From the NCBI GenBank assembly GCA_023420895.1, contig JAEZUY010000021.1, forward strand, positions 62,001 through 126,000: a stretch of DNA of 64,000 nucleotides. Reading direction: 5' to 3'. This DNA comes from Bacillota bacterium. GTDB taxonomy: Bacteria > Bacillota > Clostridia > Tissierellales > Gottschalkiaceae. Under the pieces are notes generated by a model. It saw only the letters and a list, made by a program, of their open reading frames with translations. It ran no database searches and had not been told where the DNA came from. This document shows positions 1 through 9,976 of the stretch, in pieces; position 1 is the stretch's first letter, and each line of letters opens with the position of its first letter. A program made the translations under genes and the position numbers.

Positions 1-185
1 GCTGACATATTATTACCCCCTAAATAAAGTTCGATTAAGTATATTATACCCGAAAAGCAGATATTTAACCATATAATCGCTCTAGGATAGCGGTTATATT
101 GTATTATTCTGCAATTTAGGTGATTTTTTAAGTTTCAAAGCGGAAAAAAGAATTTTTCACTGCCTGTTTTTTATAATTGATAAGC
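1..185. other. left-edge non-coding stretch
   Basis: AT-rich sequence downstream of the minus-strand gene that ends at 186. I see no convincing gene, RNA or strong terminator in it. It may belong to a gene or leader continuing outside the window. Confidence 0.4.
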
Positions 186-614
186 TTAGAAGATTATAGG
201 TTCTTTTTCATAATCAAGAAGATTTTTCAGAATTTCCGAAAGTTCCTGTCCTATATCCTTAGGAGGTCTGAAACCTTTATATCTGTCCTTCTTTCCTGCT
301 GATTTATAGACTGTGAGTTTCCATTCTCCGCATCCTGCAAGCGGCACATCGGTTTCTTCCGTCTCTATATTCGTAAAATCTATTTTTGAAAACAGCTTTT
401 CATCAAGATATTCTGCCGGCACTTTATATTCATATTCAACTTCAACCGGATACGACTTGCCGTCTACTATTGAATTTCCTATGCCTCTGTTAAATTCCAG
501 TTTCACCTTCCCGCGATTTCTGTTTATTTCCAGTTTGCATCTTGTATAATCTGTCACTTTTTCGAGATTTCTGATATAGTACTTGAGTTCTATTCCTTTT
601 ACATTTTCATTCAT
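186..614 (-). CDS. hypothetical protein, 142 aa
   Basis: I do not recognise this protein. It is soluble-looking, with no signal peptide or membrane segment, basic in its first third, and has the segment VPLAGCGEWKLTVYK near the middle. I chose the ATG at 614 because a GTGAT ribosome-binding-like stretch lies just upstream; a GTG three codons earlier (623) is also possible. It lies about 70 bases downstream of the transporter gene on the same strand, so it could be co-transcribed. No function is inferred. Confidence 0.6.
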   Translation of the reverse strand: MNENVKGIELKYYIRNLEKVTDYTRCKLEINRNRGKVKLEFNRGIGNSIVDGKSYPVEVEYEYKVPAEYLDEKLFSKIDFTNIETEETDVPLAGCGEWKLTVYKSAGKKDRYKGFRPPKDIGQELSEILKNLLDYEKEPIIF

Positions 615-693
615 TTTTATCACATCTTTCTCTTAAAATGGTATTTCAAAACTTTATGAATCCGTAAATCTTAAAATCTCTAAAGAAAATTTC

Positions 694-1992
694 CTATATT
701 ATCCCGGCAGCAATATAAATATAGAGCACTGCAAATCCTGACACTGCGGTGAGTATGACGGAAGGAATCCCGAGCTTCACAAAATCTCTTAAAGAAATTC
801 TGCAGAAACTGCTTGCTTTCTCAACTACTATGACATTCGCAACTGAACCTATAATAGTGAGATTTCCAGCTATAGTGCTTATATAAGCGAGTATGTACCA
901 GTACACTCTGCTGTTTGAAAGTTCAGATATTATATCTGAAACAATCAGAACGTAAGGCACGTTTCCAAATATATTGGATCCTATAAGAGCCGCCGCCGAA
1001 AATTTAATATATCCCAAAAGACTGTTTTCAAAAAGTCCGTCTATGCTGTAGAATATTTTCTCTGTAATTCCTGTACTGTTGAGCGCTCCCACTACAGCAA
1101 AAAGCAGTGCAAAGAACATCAGAAGAGTCCAGTCCGCTTTCATCAGTATCCTGTTTTCATTCCTATTTGAAACGAGAAGCAGAACCGCAGCTCCTGCAAA
1201 AGCCACCCATGCTATATTCGGAAATATGAAAAACCCGATTATTATTCCGGCCATAACGATAAGACTCTTTATCAGGAGAGGCTTAGTATAAAATTCCGGT
1301 TCCCTCTCTCCTGTAATTTTTCTTTCTTTTCCGTCTTCTGAAGAATTTCTAAGTCTTTTTTCTCCATATTCCGAATTTTCAAAATCTTTTCTGAATATAA
1401 GTCTTATAAGAAAATAGTTTATAAAAAGGCCTATAATTCCTATTGGAAGCATTTTAAAGAAAAACTCCTGATAAGGTATTCCTGAAAGACTTCCTATTAT
1501 CATATTTTGAGGATTACCTGTAAAGGCCATTGCGCTTCCTATATTCGATGAGGTTGCAATTCCCAGAAGAAACGGCAGTGAAGGCAGATTCCTCTTTCTT
1601 ATCATGATTAAAAAAAGAGGTGTCATGAATATGCATACTATATCATTAACTAAAAAAGCTGAGAGTATTCCCACTCCGAACACTTCTATCAGAAGAAGAT
1701 TCTTGAGCGAAAAGTTTTTTCTGTCCAGCCATTCAGTTATTATTTCGAAAAATTCCGCTTCTGCAAGATGTTCTATTACAATCATCATTCCCAGAAGAAG
1801 AACTATAGTGTCCCAGTTCACAAAAGAATACATTTCTTCCGGCGATGCGACTTTCGCTGCGACCATCAGAACTGCACCTATCAGAACACCTGCATTTCTT
1901 CCCAGTCTGAATCTCTTGAAGTTTATTCCTGAAATCATTATATAAGTTATCAGAAATATTATAAGAGCTTTCAGCATATCGCTGCTCATCAT
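694..1992 (-). CDS. ArsB/NhaD-superfamily (SLC13-like) ion permease
   Basis: A 432-aa integral membrane protein with about ten hydrophobic segments. The segments FLVNDIVCIFMTPLFL (about residue 115) and SSNIGSAMAFTGNPQNMI (about 150-165) are typical of the ArsB/NhaD/citrate-type permease superfamily, with the Asn-Pro-Gln pore motif. It moves an anion or exchanges Na+/H+ across the cytoplasmic membrane; the substrate cannot be read from sequence. A charged loop at about residues 205-235 splits the two halves. Its ATG overlaps the stop of the DJ-1/PfpI gene by the ATGA arrangement, so the two are translationally coupled. No arsenic genes are nearby, which argues against a dedicated ArsB. Confidence 0.8.
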   Translation of the reverse strand: MMSSDMLKALIIFLITYIMISGINFKRFRLGRNAGVLIGAVLMVAAKVASPEEMYSFVNWDTIVLLLGMMIVIEHLAEAEFFEIITEWLDRKNFSLKNLLLIEVFGVGILSAFLVNDIVCIFMTPLFLIMIRKRNLPSLPFLLGIATSSNIGSAMAFTGNPQNMIIGSLSGIPYQEFFFKMLPIGIIGLFINYFLIRLIFRKDFENSEYGEKRLRNSSEDGKERKITGEREPEFYTKPLLIKSLIVMAGIIIGFFIFPNIAWVAFAGAAVLLLVSNRNENRILMKADWTLLMFFALLFAVVGALNSTGITEKIFYSIDGLFENSLLGYIKFSAAALIGSNIFGNVPYVLIVSDIISELSNSRVYWYILAYISTIAGNLTIIGSVANVIVVEKASSFCRISLRDFVKLGIPSVILTAVSGFAVLYIYIAAGII

Positions 1993-2534
1993 TTTTTAAG
2001 TACCTGTTCTGAAAGCTCCTCAGCTTTTTCATCTCCTAGAAGCGCTCTTGCTATCTCTATAGCAAAATCACCTGCGAGATAAGGTCCTTTTCCTGTTATT
2101 ATATTTCCGTCTTTTTCCACATTTTTTCCGGTGTGAACAGCATCTCCGACCTCTTCTTCAAATCCGGGATAGCATGTAGCTCTCTTTCCTTCCATTATCC
2201 CTGCTCTCTGAAGAACTGAAGGTCCTGCACATATTGCAGCAGTAATTTTTCCTTTCTCATACGCAGATTTCACTGCATCTATTACTCTCTCATCATCTCT
2301 CAGATTCGTTGCTCCTGGAAGTCCTCCCGGAATTATCAGAGCATCTGCCGAATCAGTATCAACATCTTTCAGCACCATATCGGCTGAAACTTTTATTCCG
2401 GACGCTCCTTCAACTTCGGTTCTGTCATATATAGAAACGAGCTTCGCATCTATATCCAGTCTTCTAAGATAGTCTGCCGCTGTAAGCGCTTCTATTTCTT
2501 CGAACCCGTCTGCTAAAAATATAAGTGCTTTCAT
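1989..2534 (-). CDS. DJ-1/PfpI family protein (YajL/ThiJ-like)
   Basis: A 181-aa single-domain protein of the DJ-1/PfpI family, glutamine-amidotransferase-like. It shows the N-terminal FLADGFEEIE motif supplying the conserved Glu, the GGLPGA loop at about 70-75, and the nucleophile elbow AAICAGPSVL with Cys102. Family members act as deglycases, chaperones or proteases in stress responses; which activity applies here is unknown. A strong GGAGGAAGG ribosome-binding site precedes the ATG at 2534. It is the upstream partner of the permease gene, with a 4-nt overlap. Confidence 0.9.
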   Translation of the reverse strand: MKALIFLADGFEEIEALTAADYLRRLDIDAKLVSIYDRTEVEGASGIKVSADMVLKDVDTDSADALIIPGGLPGATNLRDDERVIDAVKSAYEKGKITAAICAGPSVLQRAGIMEGKRATCYPGFEEEVGDAVHTGKNVEKDGNIITGKGPYLAGDFAIEIARALLGDEKAEELSEQVLKK

Positions 2535-2987
2535 TTTCCTTCCTCCTCTCTTTTACTTAATTTTAACATATTTCTCATTTAAAACAAATTCTGCAGAATA
2601 TACTCCATATTCATTCTTTTTTATATTATATTCATTCTTCACATATAAATACGAGTTTTCATATCCGATAATAGGTGTTTAATTCATTTGTTTTTATGGA
2701 AATTTCTGTAATTTTTGTAAAATAATTACAATCTTAATTTCTTCTTCAAATATTTTATATGTATTTTTCACAAATCTATTTATTTTGTTAATAATATCAT
2801 AATTTTTCCAAGTGTTTTCAAAATAATAAATAAATTTTATATATTTATTGTTATTCTTTAATTATCTGGGTATATAGCTTAATGAGACTTTTATTATTTT
2901 CTCAAAAACTATTTGATTCTTCTATACTGATAGTTTTAATTTGCAGAAGATAAAAAATTTTTAATATAACAAAGGGAGGTTATTAAA
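2535..2987. other. AT-rich divergent intergenic region
   Basis: About 450 bases between the minus-strand DJ-1 gene and the plus-strand symporter gene. It must hold both promoters. It is very AT-rich with many T tracts, and the clearest element is AAAGGGAGG just before the ATG at 2988. I see no conserved leader RNA or open reading frame that looks real. Confidence 0.4.
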
Positions 2988-4349
2988 ATGGATTTTTTAA
3001 ATATCTTAGAATCCATGAAAGACTTTCTCTGGGATAATTTCTTAATCTATGTGCTTTTATTAGTAGGTATTTTATTCACTGTGAGATTAGGATTTCCTCA
3101 GATTATGTCTTTAAAAGAAATTTTCACTCAGCCGTTCAAAGGTATGTTTGATAAGAACAGTGACGGCGTAAGTTCTTTCCAGGCACTTGCAACTTCAATC
3201 GCAGGTCAGGTTGGAACTGGTAATATAGGGGGAGTTGCAACTGCTATAATGGCCGGAGGACCGGGAGCTATATTCTGGATGTGGGTTTCTGGAATTCTCG
3301 GAATGTCGACAATATTCGGCGAAGCAGTTCTCGCACAGGTGTACAGAGAGGAGACTGAGGACGGCTATGTAGGAGGACCAGCCTACTACATATCTAAAGG
3401 ACTGAAAAATAAGAAGCTCAGAAGAATTCTTGCAGCAATTTTCGCTGTTCTCATAATTCTGGCACTTGGACTTATAGGAAGCATGGTTCAGGCAAACTCT
3501 ATGAGTGTCGCTCTTGAAACAGGTTTCGGATTCAATCCTATGATTGTAGGAATAGTCGTTGCAATAGCCGCGGCTTTAATATTCGTCGGAGGAATAAACA
3601 GAATTGCATCTTTTGCAGAAATACTAGTTCCTATAATGGCAGTAGTTTATTTTATAGGATCCATAGTTATAATGATTAAATTTCATGAAAACATACTGCC
3701 TATATTTAGAGATATAGTGAAACAGGCATTTACAGGAAGAGCAGCTATCGGAGCTCTAGCCGGTATCTCTGTAAAGCAGGCCATTAAAATGGGACTTGCG
3801 AGAGGACTTTTCTCAAATGAAGCCGGTATGGGTTCTACTCCTCACGCTCACGCAGTTGCAGAAGTTAAACATCCTGCACAGCAGGGATTCGTTGCAATGT
3901 TCGGTGTAATAGTAGATACACTTGTAATATGCAATATAACTGCTCTTGTAATACTTACTACAGGAGCCCATGTTGAATCGGCTGAACTGGGACTTCAGTC
4001 AGTTGCAATAACTCAGAAAGCTTTTGAAATAGCTTTCGGCAGTCTGGGAATTAAATTTCTTGGAATATCACTTATGTTCTTCGCATTTACGACTATAGTA
4101 GGTTGGTACTATTTTGGAGAGAGTAATATAAGATATCTTTTCGGAGAAAAAGGACTCCTTCCTTACAGAGTTCTAGTTATGGTATTTATCGTGCTTGGAG
4201 CAAACTTTGAAGCTGATTCAGTCTGGATGCTTGCAGACCTTTTCAACGGTCTAATGATAATTCCGAATATTTTAGCTTTAATCGCTCTTTCAGGCGTAGT
4301 TTCTAAGAAGCTGAAAGATTTTAAAGCTAATAAAGAAAAATATGAGTAG
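2988..4349 (+). CDS. sodium:alanine/glycine symporter (AgcS family)
   Basis: A 453-aa membrane protein with about ten transmembrane segments. The N-terminal part carries GQVGTGNIGGVATAI (about residues 73-87) and then GGPGAIFWMWVSG and GEAVLAQVYR, all hallmarks of the AgcS (DagA/AlsT) family. A later LFSNEAGMGSTPHAHA segment (about 275-290) fits the same family. Members import alanine or glycine with Na+. A strong AAAGGGAGG ribosome-binding site sits 8 bases before the ATG. It is a single-gene unit closed by a strong bidirectional terminator at 4390-4426. Confidence 0.95.
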   Translation: MDFLNILESMKDFLWDNFLIYVLLLVGILFTVRLGFPQIMSLKEIFTQPFKGMFDKNSDGVSSFQALATSIAGQVGTGNIGGVATAIMAGGPGAIFWMWVSGILGMSTIFGEAVLAQVYREETEDGYVGGPAYYISKGLKNKKLRRILAAIFAVLIILALGLIGSMVQANSMSVALETGFGFNPMIVGIVVAIAAALIFVGGINRIASFAEILVPIMAVVYFIGSIVIMIKFHENILPIFRDIVKQAFTGRAAIGALAGISVKQAIKMGLARGLFSNEAGMGSTPHAHAVAEVKHPAQQGFVAMFGVIVDTLVICNITALVILTTGAHVESAELGLQSVAITQKAFEIAFGSLGIKFLGISLMFFAFTTIVGWYYFGESNIRYLFGEKGLLPYRVLVMVFIVLGANFEADSVWMLADLFNGLMIIPNILALIALSGVVSKKLKDFKANKEKYE

Positions 4350-4389
4350 ATAAGTTAATAAGTATAGCTGAAAAATAGAAAAAACATAT

Positions 4390-4426
4390 AAAAAAGAGCG
4401 GTGAAATCAGTCCACCGCTCTTTTTT
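4390..4426. terminator. bidirectional rho-independent terminator
   Basis: Stem AAGAGCGGTG / CACCGCTCTT with a 9-base loop, flanked by A6 on the left and T6 on the right. It works for both the symporter gene and the minus-strand gene ending at 4436, which are convergent. Confidence 0.9.
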
Positions 4427-4435
4427 CATTATCAG

Positions 4436-4894
4436 TTATTCTGTTATTTCCTCTATAGTATTGAAATCGAATACATCGTCTTCGAGCTTTATTCTCGCTT
4501 TTCTCTTTCCGTCATCAACTATTTCTCCTGAAACTTTCATATTCGCAACTTCAAAAAATCTTTTCAGATTCTTATCGTAAAGAATTCCGTTTCTTCTAGT
4601 TATAAGACCTTCTTCTGACATATCCATTATTCTGTCTATATTATATACTAAATCGTTTATATCCATTCCCTGTTCTTTGCTTAAAAGAAAAGCTTTAAGA
4701 CTTACAAGTTTAGATATTTTAAGCGAAAGAAAATTATCGAGATTTTCAATTTTCAGAGTGACCATTATATCGTCAACTACTGCCTCTTCATATACATCTC
4801 TGTCGCTCGTATATTCTATGCCGTAATTTTCTTTAAGATAATCCACTATTCTCTCATCTTTTTCAAACATTCTGTCTGTGTAAACACGACCCAT
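4436..4894 (-). CDS. hypothetical protein downstream of polC, 152 aa
   Basis: I do not recognise this protein. It is acidic and soluble-looking, with a predicted helical stretch FLSLKISKLVSLKAFLLSKEQG near the middle and no signal peptide. A GGAGGAAGAG ribosome-binding site precedes the ATG at 4894. It lies 46 bases downstream of the polC stop on the same strand and right before the terminator at 4390-4426, so it is probably the last cistron of the ispG-polC unit. A link to replication is only suggested by position. Confidence 0.65.
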   Translation of the reverse strand: MGRVYTDRMFEKDERIVDYLKENYGIEYTSDRDVYEEAVVDDIMVTLKIENLDNFLSLKISKLVSLKAFLLSKEQGMDINDLVYNIDRIMDMSEEGLITRRNGILYDKNLKRFFEVANMKVSGEIVDDGKRKARIKLEDDVFDFNTIEEITE

Positions 4895-4940
4895 AAACTC
4901 TTCCTCCGATTCATATTTAAAATTTCCCTCTGTATTTCTT

Positions 4941-7900
4941 TTACATCGAAAGACTGAACAAGTCTATCTGATTCTTTTCCTGCATACCCTGAAGACATCC
5001 GTGAATTCTCAGAGCTTCTATTACAGTCTTGCTGCATTTAGCCCTTTTCGTCAAGTCCTCTATAGATATGAATTTTCCGTTTTCTCTTTCTCTTGCAATC
5101 GATCTTGAGACGTTTTCACCAACGCCCTCAAGCGCTTTTAAAGGAGGAATTATTCCTTTCTCTCCTATTTTAAACTTATCGCTGTCCGATTTATATATAT
5201 CGACTCTTTCAAACTTATATCCTCTGCAGTACATTTCAAGTGCAACTTCAAGAACTGTTAAAAGATTCTTTTCTTTTGCACTCTTGTTATTGCCGAGACT
5301 TTCAAGCTCTCTGATTTTCTCTCTGACCGCATCTTCGCCTTTCAGAATGAGCTCTGCATCGAAGTCCGCCGCTTTCGTAGTGAAATAAGTGGCATAGAAT
5401 GCTTCCGGATAATTCACTTTAAAATAGGCAATTCTGAACGACATCATGACGTATGCAACGGCATGGGCTTTCGGGAACATGTACTTTATCTTCTTGCATG
5501 AATCTATATACCATTCAGGAACATTATTGTCCACCATAGCCTGTTCATCTTCCTCGGTAAGCCCTTTTCCCTTTCTGACCTTTTCCATTATCTTGAAAGA
5601 ATGTTTCTTTTCAAGGTTGGCATGTATCAGATAGTTCATTATATCGTCTCTTGTGCATATTACCTCGCTCAGCGTCGCAACTCCGTTTCTTACTAAGTCC
5701 TGAGCATTGTTGAGCCAGACGTCTGTTCCGTGCGAAAGTCCGGATATTCTGACAAGCTCTGAAAAAGTGGTCGGTCTTGTATCTTCCAGCATCTGTCTTA
5801 CGAATTTAGTTCCAAATTCCGGAATCCCGTAAGTTCCGACTTCAGATCCTATCTGTTCAGGTTCCACTCCCAGAACTTCTGTTCCGAGGAATATCTGCTT
5901 GGTTCTTTCGTCATCCAGCCTTATAGTGCTTGAATCAACTCCTGTGAAATCTTCAAGCATCCTTATAATACTCGGAGCATCGTGTCCGAGTATATCAAGC
6001 TTCAGTATTCTTCCGCTTATTGCATTGTAGTCGAAATGAGTAGTTATTACTCCGGATTCTTTGTCGTCTGCCGGATACTGTATCGGAGTGAAATCGTATA
6101 TATCCTTGTATGAAGGAACGACCATTACTCCTCCCGGGTGCTGCCCGGACGTTCTTTTTATACCTGTGCATCCCATAACGAGTCTGTTTATCTCTGCCGG
6201 ATGGACATGTTCTTCTTTCGCTTCAAAATACTTTTTCACAAAACCGTAGGCAGTCTTCTGAGCTATCGTTCCTATAGTTCCCGCTCTGAAAACATATCCT
6301 TCTCCAAAAAGCTCTTCTGTGTATTTATGTGCATTCGCCTGATATTCTCCTGCAAAGTTGAGGTCTATATCGGGCTCTTTATCTCCCTCGAATCCCAGAA
6401 AGACTTCGAAAGGTATATTATGCCCTTCTTTTATGAGATCTGCTCCGCATTTCGGACATTTAGCATCCGGAAGGTCGACTCCTGAACCTACGGATTCATC
6501 AGTTATAAATTCTGAATATTTGCATTCCGGACATATATAATGCGGAACTAGAGGATTGACTTCCGTTATACCGCTCATAGTCGCCACGAATGAAGAACCG
6601 ACAGATCCTCTCGAACCTACAAGATATCCGTCTTCATTCGATTTCTTAACGAGCTTCTCAGCAATTGTATACATTACAGCATATCCGTTGCTGATAATCG
6701 AATTCAGTTCTCTCTCGAGTCTCGCTTCAACTATTTCCGGAAGATCTTCCCCATATATTTCTCTCGCTTTTTCATAGTTCATTCTTCTGAGCTCCTCATC
6801 TGCTCCCTCTATTTCAGGAGGATAAGTTCCGTCAGGTATCGGCTTCAGCTTATCTATGCTGTCTGCAATCATATTAGGGTTTTCAATTACTACCTCTCTC
6901 GCTTTCTCTTCACCCAGATATGAAAACTCTTCTAACATCTCATCTGTAGTTTTGAAGTAAAGAGGCGCCTGTCTGTCTGCATCTGAAAATCCCTGTCCCG
7001 CCATGAGTATTCTTCTGAAAGCTTCATCATGAGCTTCCAGAAAATGCACATCTCCGGTAGCCACTACGGGTTTTCCCAGCTTTTCTCCCAGATTCAGAAT
7101 TCTCCTGTTCATATCCTGAAGATCTCTGACGCTTCCCACTTCATTTTTTTCAAGAAGGAAGCTGTTGTTTCCTATAGGCTGAATTTCAAGAAAATCGTAA
7201 TAAGAAGCTATCTTCTCGATTTTCTCTTCATTTTCATTTTTAAGAACTGCAGTGAAAAGCTCACCGGCTTCACAGGCAGTTCCAAGAAGAAGACCTTCTC
7301 TGTATTTATTCAGCATAGTCTTCGGAATTCTCGGTTTCTTATAGAAATAATTCAGATGCGATTCTGAAATAACTTTATAGAGATTCTTAAGACCTGCCTG
7401 ATTCTGTGCAAGAATTATTATATGGTTTGTAAATGCTTTCTGTATATTCACATTTCTTCTCGCGTATTCATTAAGTTCCGAAAGACTCGAAATATGCTCT
7501 TCTTCCTCCAGTTTTTTCAGAGTTTTCAAGAGTATGAGAGCAGTCGCTTTCGTATCGTCTACAGCTCTGTGGTGATTCTCAAGCGATACATCTAAATGTT
7601 TCGCAATCGTATTGAGCTTGTGATTTTTTAAATCGGGATATACAGTTCTTGCAAGCGCTAAAGTGTCCAGAACCGGATTCTTCAGTTTTTCTCCAGTCAG
7701 TTCCTGAAGTTTCGTTCTTATAAACGAAGTGTCAAAATCAGCGTTGTGAGCTACTAGAACTGAATCTCCTATAAAATCTATAAATTCAGGAAGTATATCC
7801 TCTATAAGTCCGCAGTTTTCAACCATAGGGTCGGTTATACCCGTAAGCTCGATTATCTTGTCCGGTATATGTCTTTCCGGATTTATAAGTTCGCTGAATT

Positions 7901-9290
7901 CTTCAGTTATTTTTCCGTCTTTTACTTTTACAGCTCCTATTTCTATTATCTTGTCATTTCTTGCCGAAAATCCTGTCGTCTCAATATCGAATACAGTGTA
8001 TTCACAGCTGAAAGTCCTGTCTCCCGCATTTTCAACTATATCTGTGTCGTCGTCAACGAGATACCCTTCTACACCGTATATGACTTTTATATCATTTCCT
8101 TCTGCCGCATACATTGCTTCAGGAAATCCCTGAACTACTCCGTGGTCAGTTATAGCGACAGCCTTGTGCCCCCATTCTAAAGCTCTTGAAACTATATCTC
8201 CTGCTCCTGACATTCCGTCCATAGAGCTCATTCTCGTATGACAGTGAAGCTCGACTCTTTTCTCTTCCGCATTGTCCATCTTCTTTATCTTAGGAATCTG
8301 CTGAAGCTCTCTTACCATTACAGTAAGCTGTCTTGAATAGTCGTCGTATGCGGCGCTTCCTCTCATCTTAACTGAATTTCCTTTTTTAAGAACATCTGCA
8401 GCTTCTTCTTCCTGTTTTTCATTCAGGAACATCTTGCATGTCATTGAGCCGTCATAGTCAGTTATATAAACTGTATAGATTCTTCTCTTGTCTTTTAGTT
8501 CAAAAATCTCTATATCGAATATCTCTCCGCTCATAGTCACAGTTCCGGAGTGAGTAGTTATGTCTTTAAGAGGAGTTATCTCTCCGCTCACTTCTTTAAG
8601 AAGAGACCTTCCTCTTCCGCCTGAATTCTTGCCTTTCCATCCGTTTCCGCCGTTCCAGCTCTTCTGTCCTCCGCCTGCTCCTCCCTGAGAAACTTTAGGT
8701 GCGGAGTTTTCCGGCATTTCAGCGGCTCTCTTTCTAATCTCCTCATAGAGATTTTTTTCTTCTTTCTCTATTATATCTCTGTGAATTTCTATATTCTTTT
8801 CCGTTTCTTTAAGTATTAGATTCACCTTTGCAGGCTGACCGAATTCCGCTTCTATTCTCCTAGACAGAAGACGGTCTATATTTTCTTCTTTCATCCTTTC
8901 GTATCCCGCTATGCTACTGACTTTCATTTCAACCTGACCGCATGATATGTTTATTTCAAGACAGTCTGCCCATCCGGGATATGAAGGTATGAGTCTGTTT
9001 ATGATTTTCATTATTTCACTGCAGTAGTCATCGCTGCAGTCGCATAAATCTTTTCTGTATCTCACGGAAAGTTCTACAGAATTAAAATAAGAGAATCTGT
9101 CCTCAAATGATGATTTAAGATTCTCTAAATCTTTCTGCTCTATTATGCCGTCAGAGAGAAGACTTAATTTCATTCTTCTCTCTTTTTTATTTATATTTAC
9201 ATTTTTCACTTCTGCACTCAGCGCATTTCTGCCAAGCTCCGCTTCATTATGGAAATTCAAATCTTTTATATATACAGCTTTTGACTCCAT
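4941..9290 (-). CDS. polC: DNA polymerase III alpha subunit, Gram-positive type PolC
   Basis: The 1449-aa replicative polymerase with built-in 3'-5' proofreading. In order: N-terminal region (1-220); OB-fold (about 225-335); PHP domain starting at HCHTRMSSMDG (about 347) and interrupted by the DEDD exonuclease (FDIETTG near 433, HNADFD, HHRAVDDTKAT); a CPEC...CPKC zinc module (about 917-950); the palm with the catalytic PDIDLNF near 973; then fingers and C-terminal helix-hairpin-helix region. Length matches the family. It ends with QIDLFSLSM, a likely beta-clamp-binding tail (QxxLF type). It is downstream of ispG and the glycosyltransferase, as in many Clostridia. Confidence 0.98.
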   Translation of the reverse strand: MESKAVYIKDLNFHNEAELGRNALSAEVKNVNINKKERRMKLSLLSDGIIEQKDLENLKSSFEDRFSYFNSVELSVRYRKDLCDCSDDYCSEIMKIINRLIPSYPGWADCLEINISCGQVEMKVSSIAGYERMKEENIDRLLSRRIEAEFGQPAKVNLILKETEKNIEIHRDIIEKEEKNLYEEIRKRAAEMPENSAPKVSQGGAGGGQKSWNGGNGWKGKNSGGRGRSLLKEVSGEITPLKDITTHSGTVTMSGEIFDIEIFELKDKRRIYTVYITDYDGSMTCKMFLNEKQEEEAADVLKKGNSVKMRGSAAYDDYSRQLTVMVRELQQIPKIKKMDNAEEKRVELHCHTRMSSMDGMSGAGDIVSRALEWGHKAVAITDHGVVQGFPEAMYAAEGNDIKVIYGVEGYLVDDDTDIVENAGDRTFSCEYTVFDIETTGFSARNDKIIEIGAVKVKDGKITEEFSELINPERHIPDKIIELTGITDPMVENCGLIEDILPEFIDFIGDSVLVAHNADFDTSFIRTKLQELTGEKLKNPVLDTLALARTVYPDLKNHKLNTIAKHLDVSLENHHRAVDDTKATALILLKTLKKLEEEEHISSLSELNEYARRNVNIQKAFTNHIIILAQNQAGLKNLYKVISESHLNYFYKKPRIPKTMLNKYREGLLLGTACEAGELFTAVLKNENEEKIEKIASYYDFLEIQPIGNNSFLLEKNEVGSVRDLQDMNRRILNLGEKLGKPVVATGDVHFLEAHDEAFRRILMAGQGFSDADRQAPLYFKTTDEMLEEFSYLGEEKAREVVIENPNMIADSIDKLKPIPDGTYPPEIEGADEELRRMNYEKAREIYGEDLPEIVEARLERELNSIISNGYAVMYTIAEKLVKKSNEDGYLVGSRGSVGSSFVATMSGITEVNPLVPHYICPECKYSEFITDESVGSGVDLPDAKCPKCGADLIKEGHNIPFEVFLGFEGDKEPDIDLNFAGEYQANAHKYTEELFGEGYVFRAGTIGTIAQKTAYGFVKKYFEAKEEHVHPAEINRLVMGCTGIKRTSGQHPGGVMVVPSYKDIYDFTPIQYPADDKESGVITTHFDYNAISGRILKLDILGHDAPSIIRMLEDFTGVDSSTIRLDDERTKQIFLGTEVLGVEPEQIGSEVGTYGIPEFGTKFVRQMLEDTRPTTFSELVRISGLSHGTDVWLNNAQDLVRNGVATLSEVICTRDDIMNYLIHANLEKKHSFKIMEKVRKGKGLTEEDEQAMVDNNVPEWYIDSCKKIKYMFPKAHAVAYVMMSFRIAYFKVNYPEAFYATYFTTKAADFDAELILKGEDAVREKIRELESLGNNKSAKEKNLLTVLEVALEMYCRGYKFERVDIYKSDSDKFKIGEKGIIPPLKALEGVGENVSRSIARERENGKFISIEDLTKRAKCSKTVIEALRIHGCLQGMQEKNQIDLFSLSM

Positions 9291-9311
9291 ATCTTCACGC
9301 CTTTCTGAAGT

Positions 9312-9953
9312 CTATCCGGATCTTTTCACCATAGTCTTTAAAACATCCAGATACATTTTTATTCTCAGATAGAATCCCCTGAAGAATCCCATCTTCTCTT
9401 CTTTAGTTCTGTGTGTGAGATTTTCAAGCATAACTCTTTCAGTTCTCACATTGTTTTTTCTAGTATATTTAGTAATAGCGGCTTCAAGCCCGTACTGATT
9501 TATATCTTTATTAGGTACTTCATCTAGAATTTCACGTTTAACCGCTCTCTGACCTGACAGGAACGGAGTAATTCTCTGAGCTATGTCAGTAGAAACTCTT
9601 CCTCCTGAAAACATTCCTATCGTCATATCCGCTTCTTCCGAAATTATAGGATCGAGAAGAGCCTTTATATGAGACTCTTGAAGTCCTATGAGATCAGCAT
9701 CCAGAAGAACTACTATTTCAGAATCGTCTGATTTTTCAAGACCTTTCATGACAGCCGAACCTTTTCCGACATTTTTTCTTATATCTATCACTTCAGCGCC
9801 CTGCTTTTCAGCTACTGAAGCAGTACTGTCAGTTGAACCGTCGCTTATAACTATAATCTTGTCCACAAGACTTGAATTCTTTATAGTTTCTATGACTGAA
9901 GCTATAGTCTTCTCTTCATTATATGCCGCTACTATCGCCGCAATGGACTTCAT
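9312..9953 (-). CDS. family 2 glycosyltransferase
   Basis: A 213-aa GT-A fold enzyme. The start AAIVAAYNEEKTI, then VISDGSTDST, the GKGSAVMKGL strip and the metal-binding DAD motif in VVLLDADLIGL are typical of GT2 nucleotide-sugar transferases. There is no transmembrane anchor, so it acts in the cytoplasm or at the membrane face. The acceptor is unknown; glucosyl-3-phosphoglycerate synthase-like enzymes share this architecture. GGGAGAG precedes the ATG. It sits between ispG and polC with short gaps, so it is probably in their operon. Confidence 0.85.
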   Translation of the reverse strand: MKSIAAIVAAYNEEKTIASVIETIKNSSLVDKIIVISDGSTDSTASVAEKQGAEVIDIRKNVGKGSAVMKGLEKSDDSEIVVLLDADLIGLQESHIKALLDPIISEEADMTIGMFSGGRVSTDIAQRITPFLSGQRAVKREILDEVPNKDINQYGLEAAITKYTRKNNVRTERVMLENLTHRTKEEKMGFFRGFYLRIKMYLDVLKTMVKRSG

Positions 9954-9976
9954 CTCAACTCTCCCTTCGCCATTAT

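Noticed and set aside
1733..2032. 99-codon minus-strand frame overlapping the permease and DJ-1 genes
   Set aside because: It is in a different frame of the same strand with an Arg/Ser/Asn-rich random translation; both overlapping genes are well supported.
6061..6777. Several plus-strand open frames of 60-115 codons opposite polC
   Set aside because: They mirror the polC codon pattern, have Ser/Phe-rich low-complexity translations and no ribosome-binding sites.
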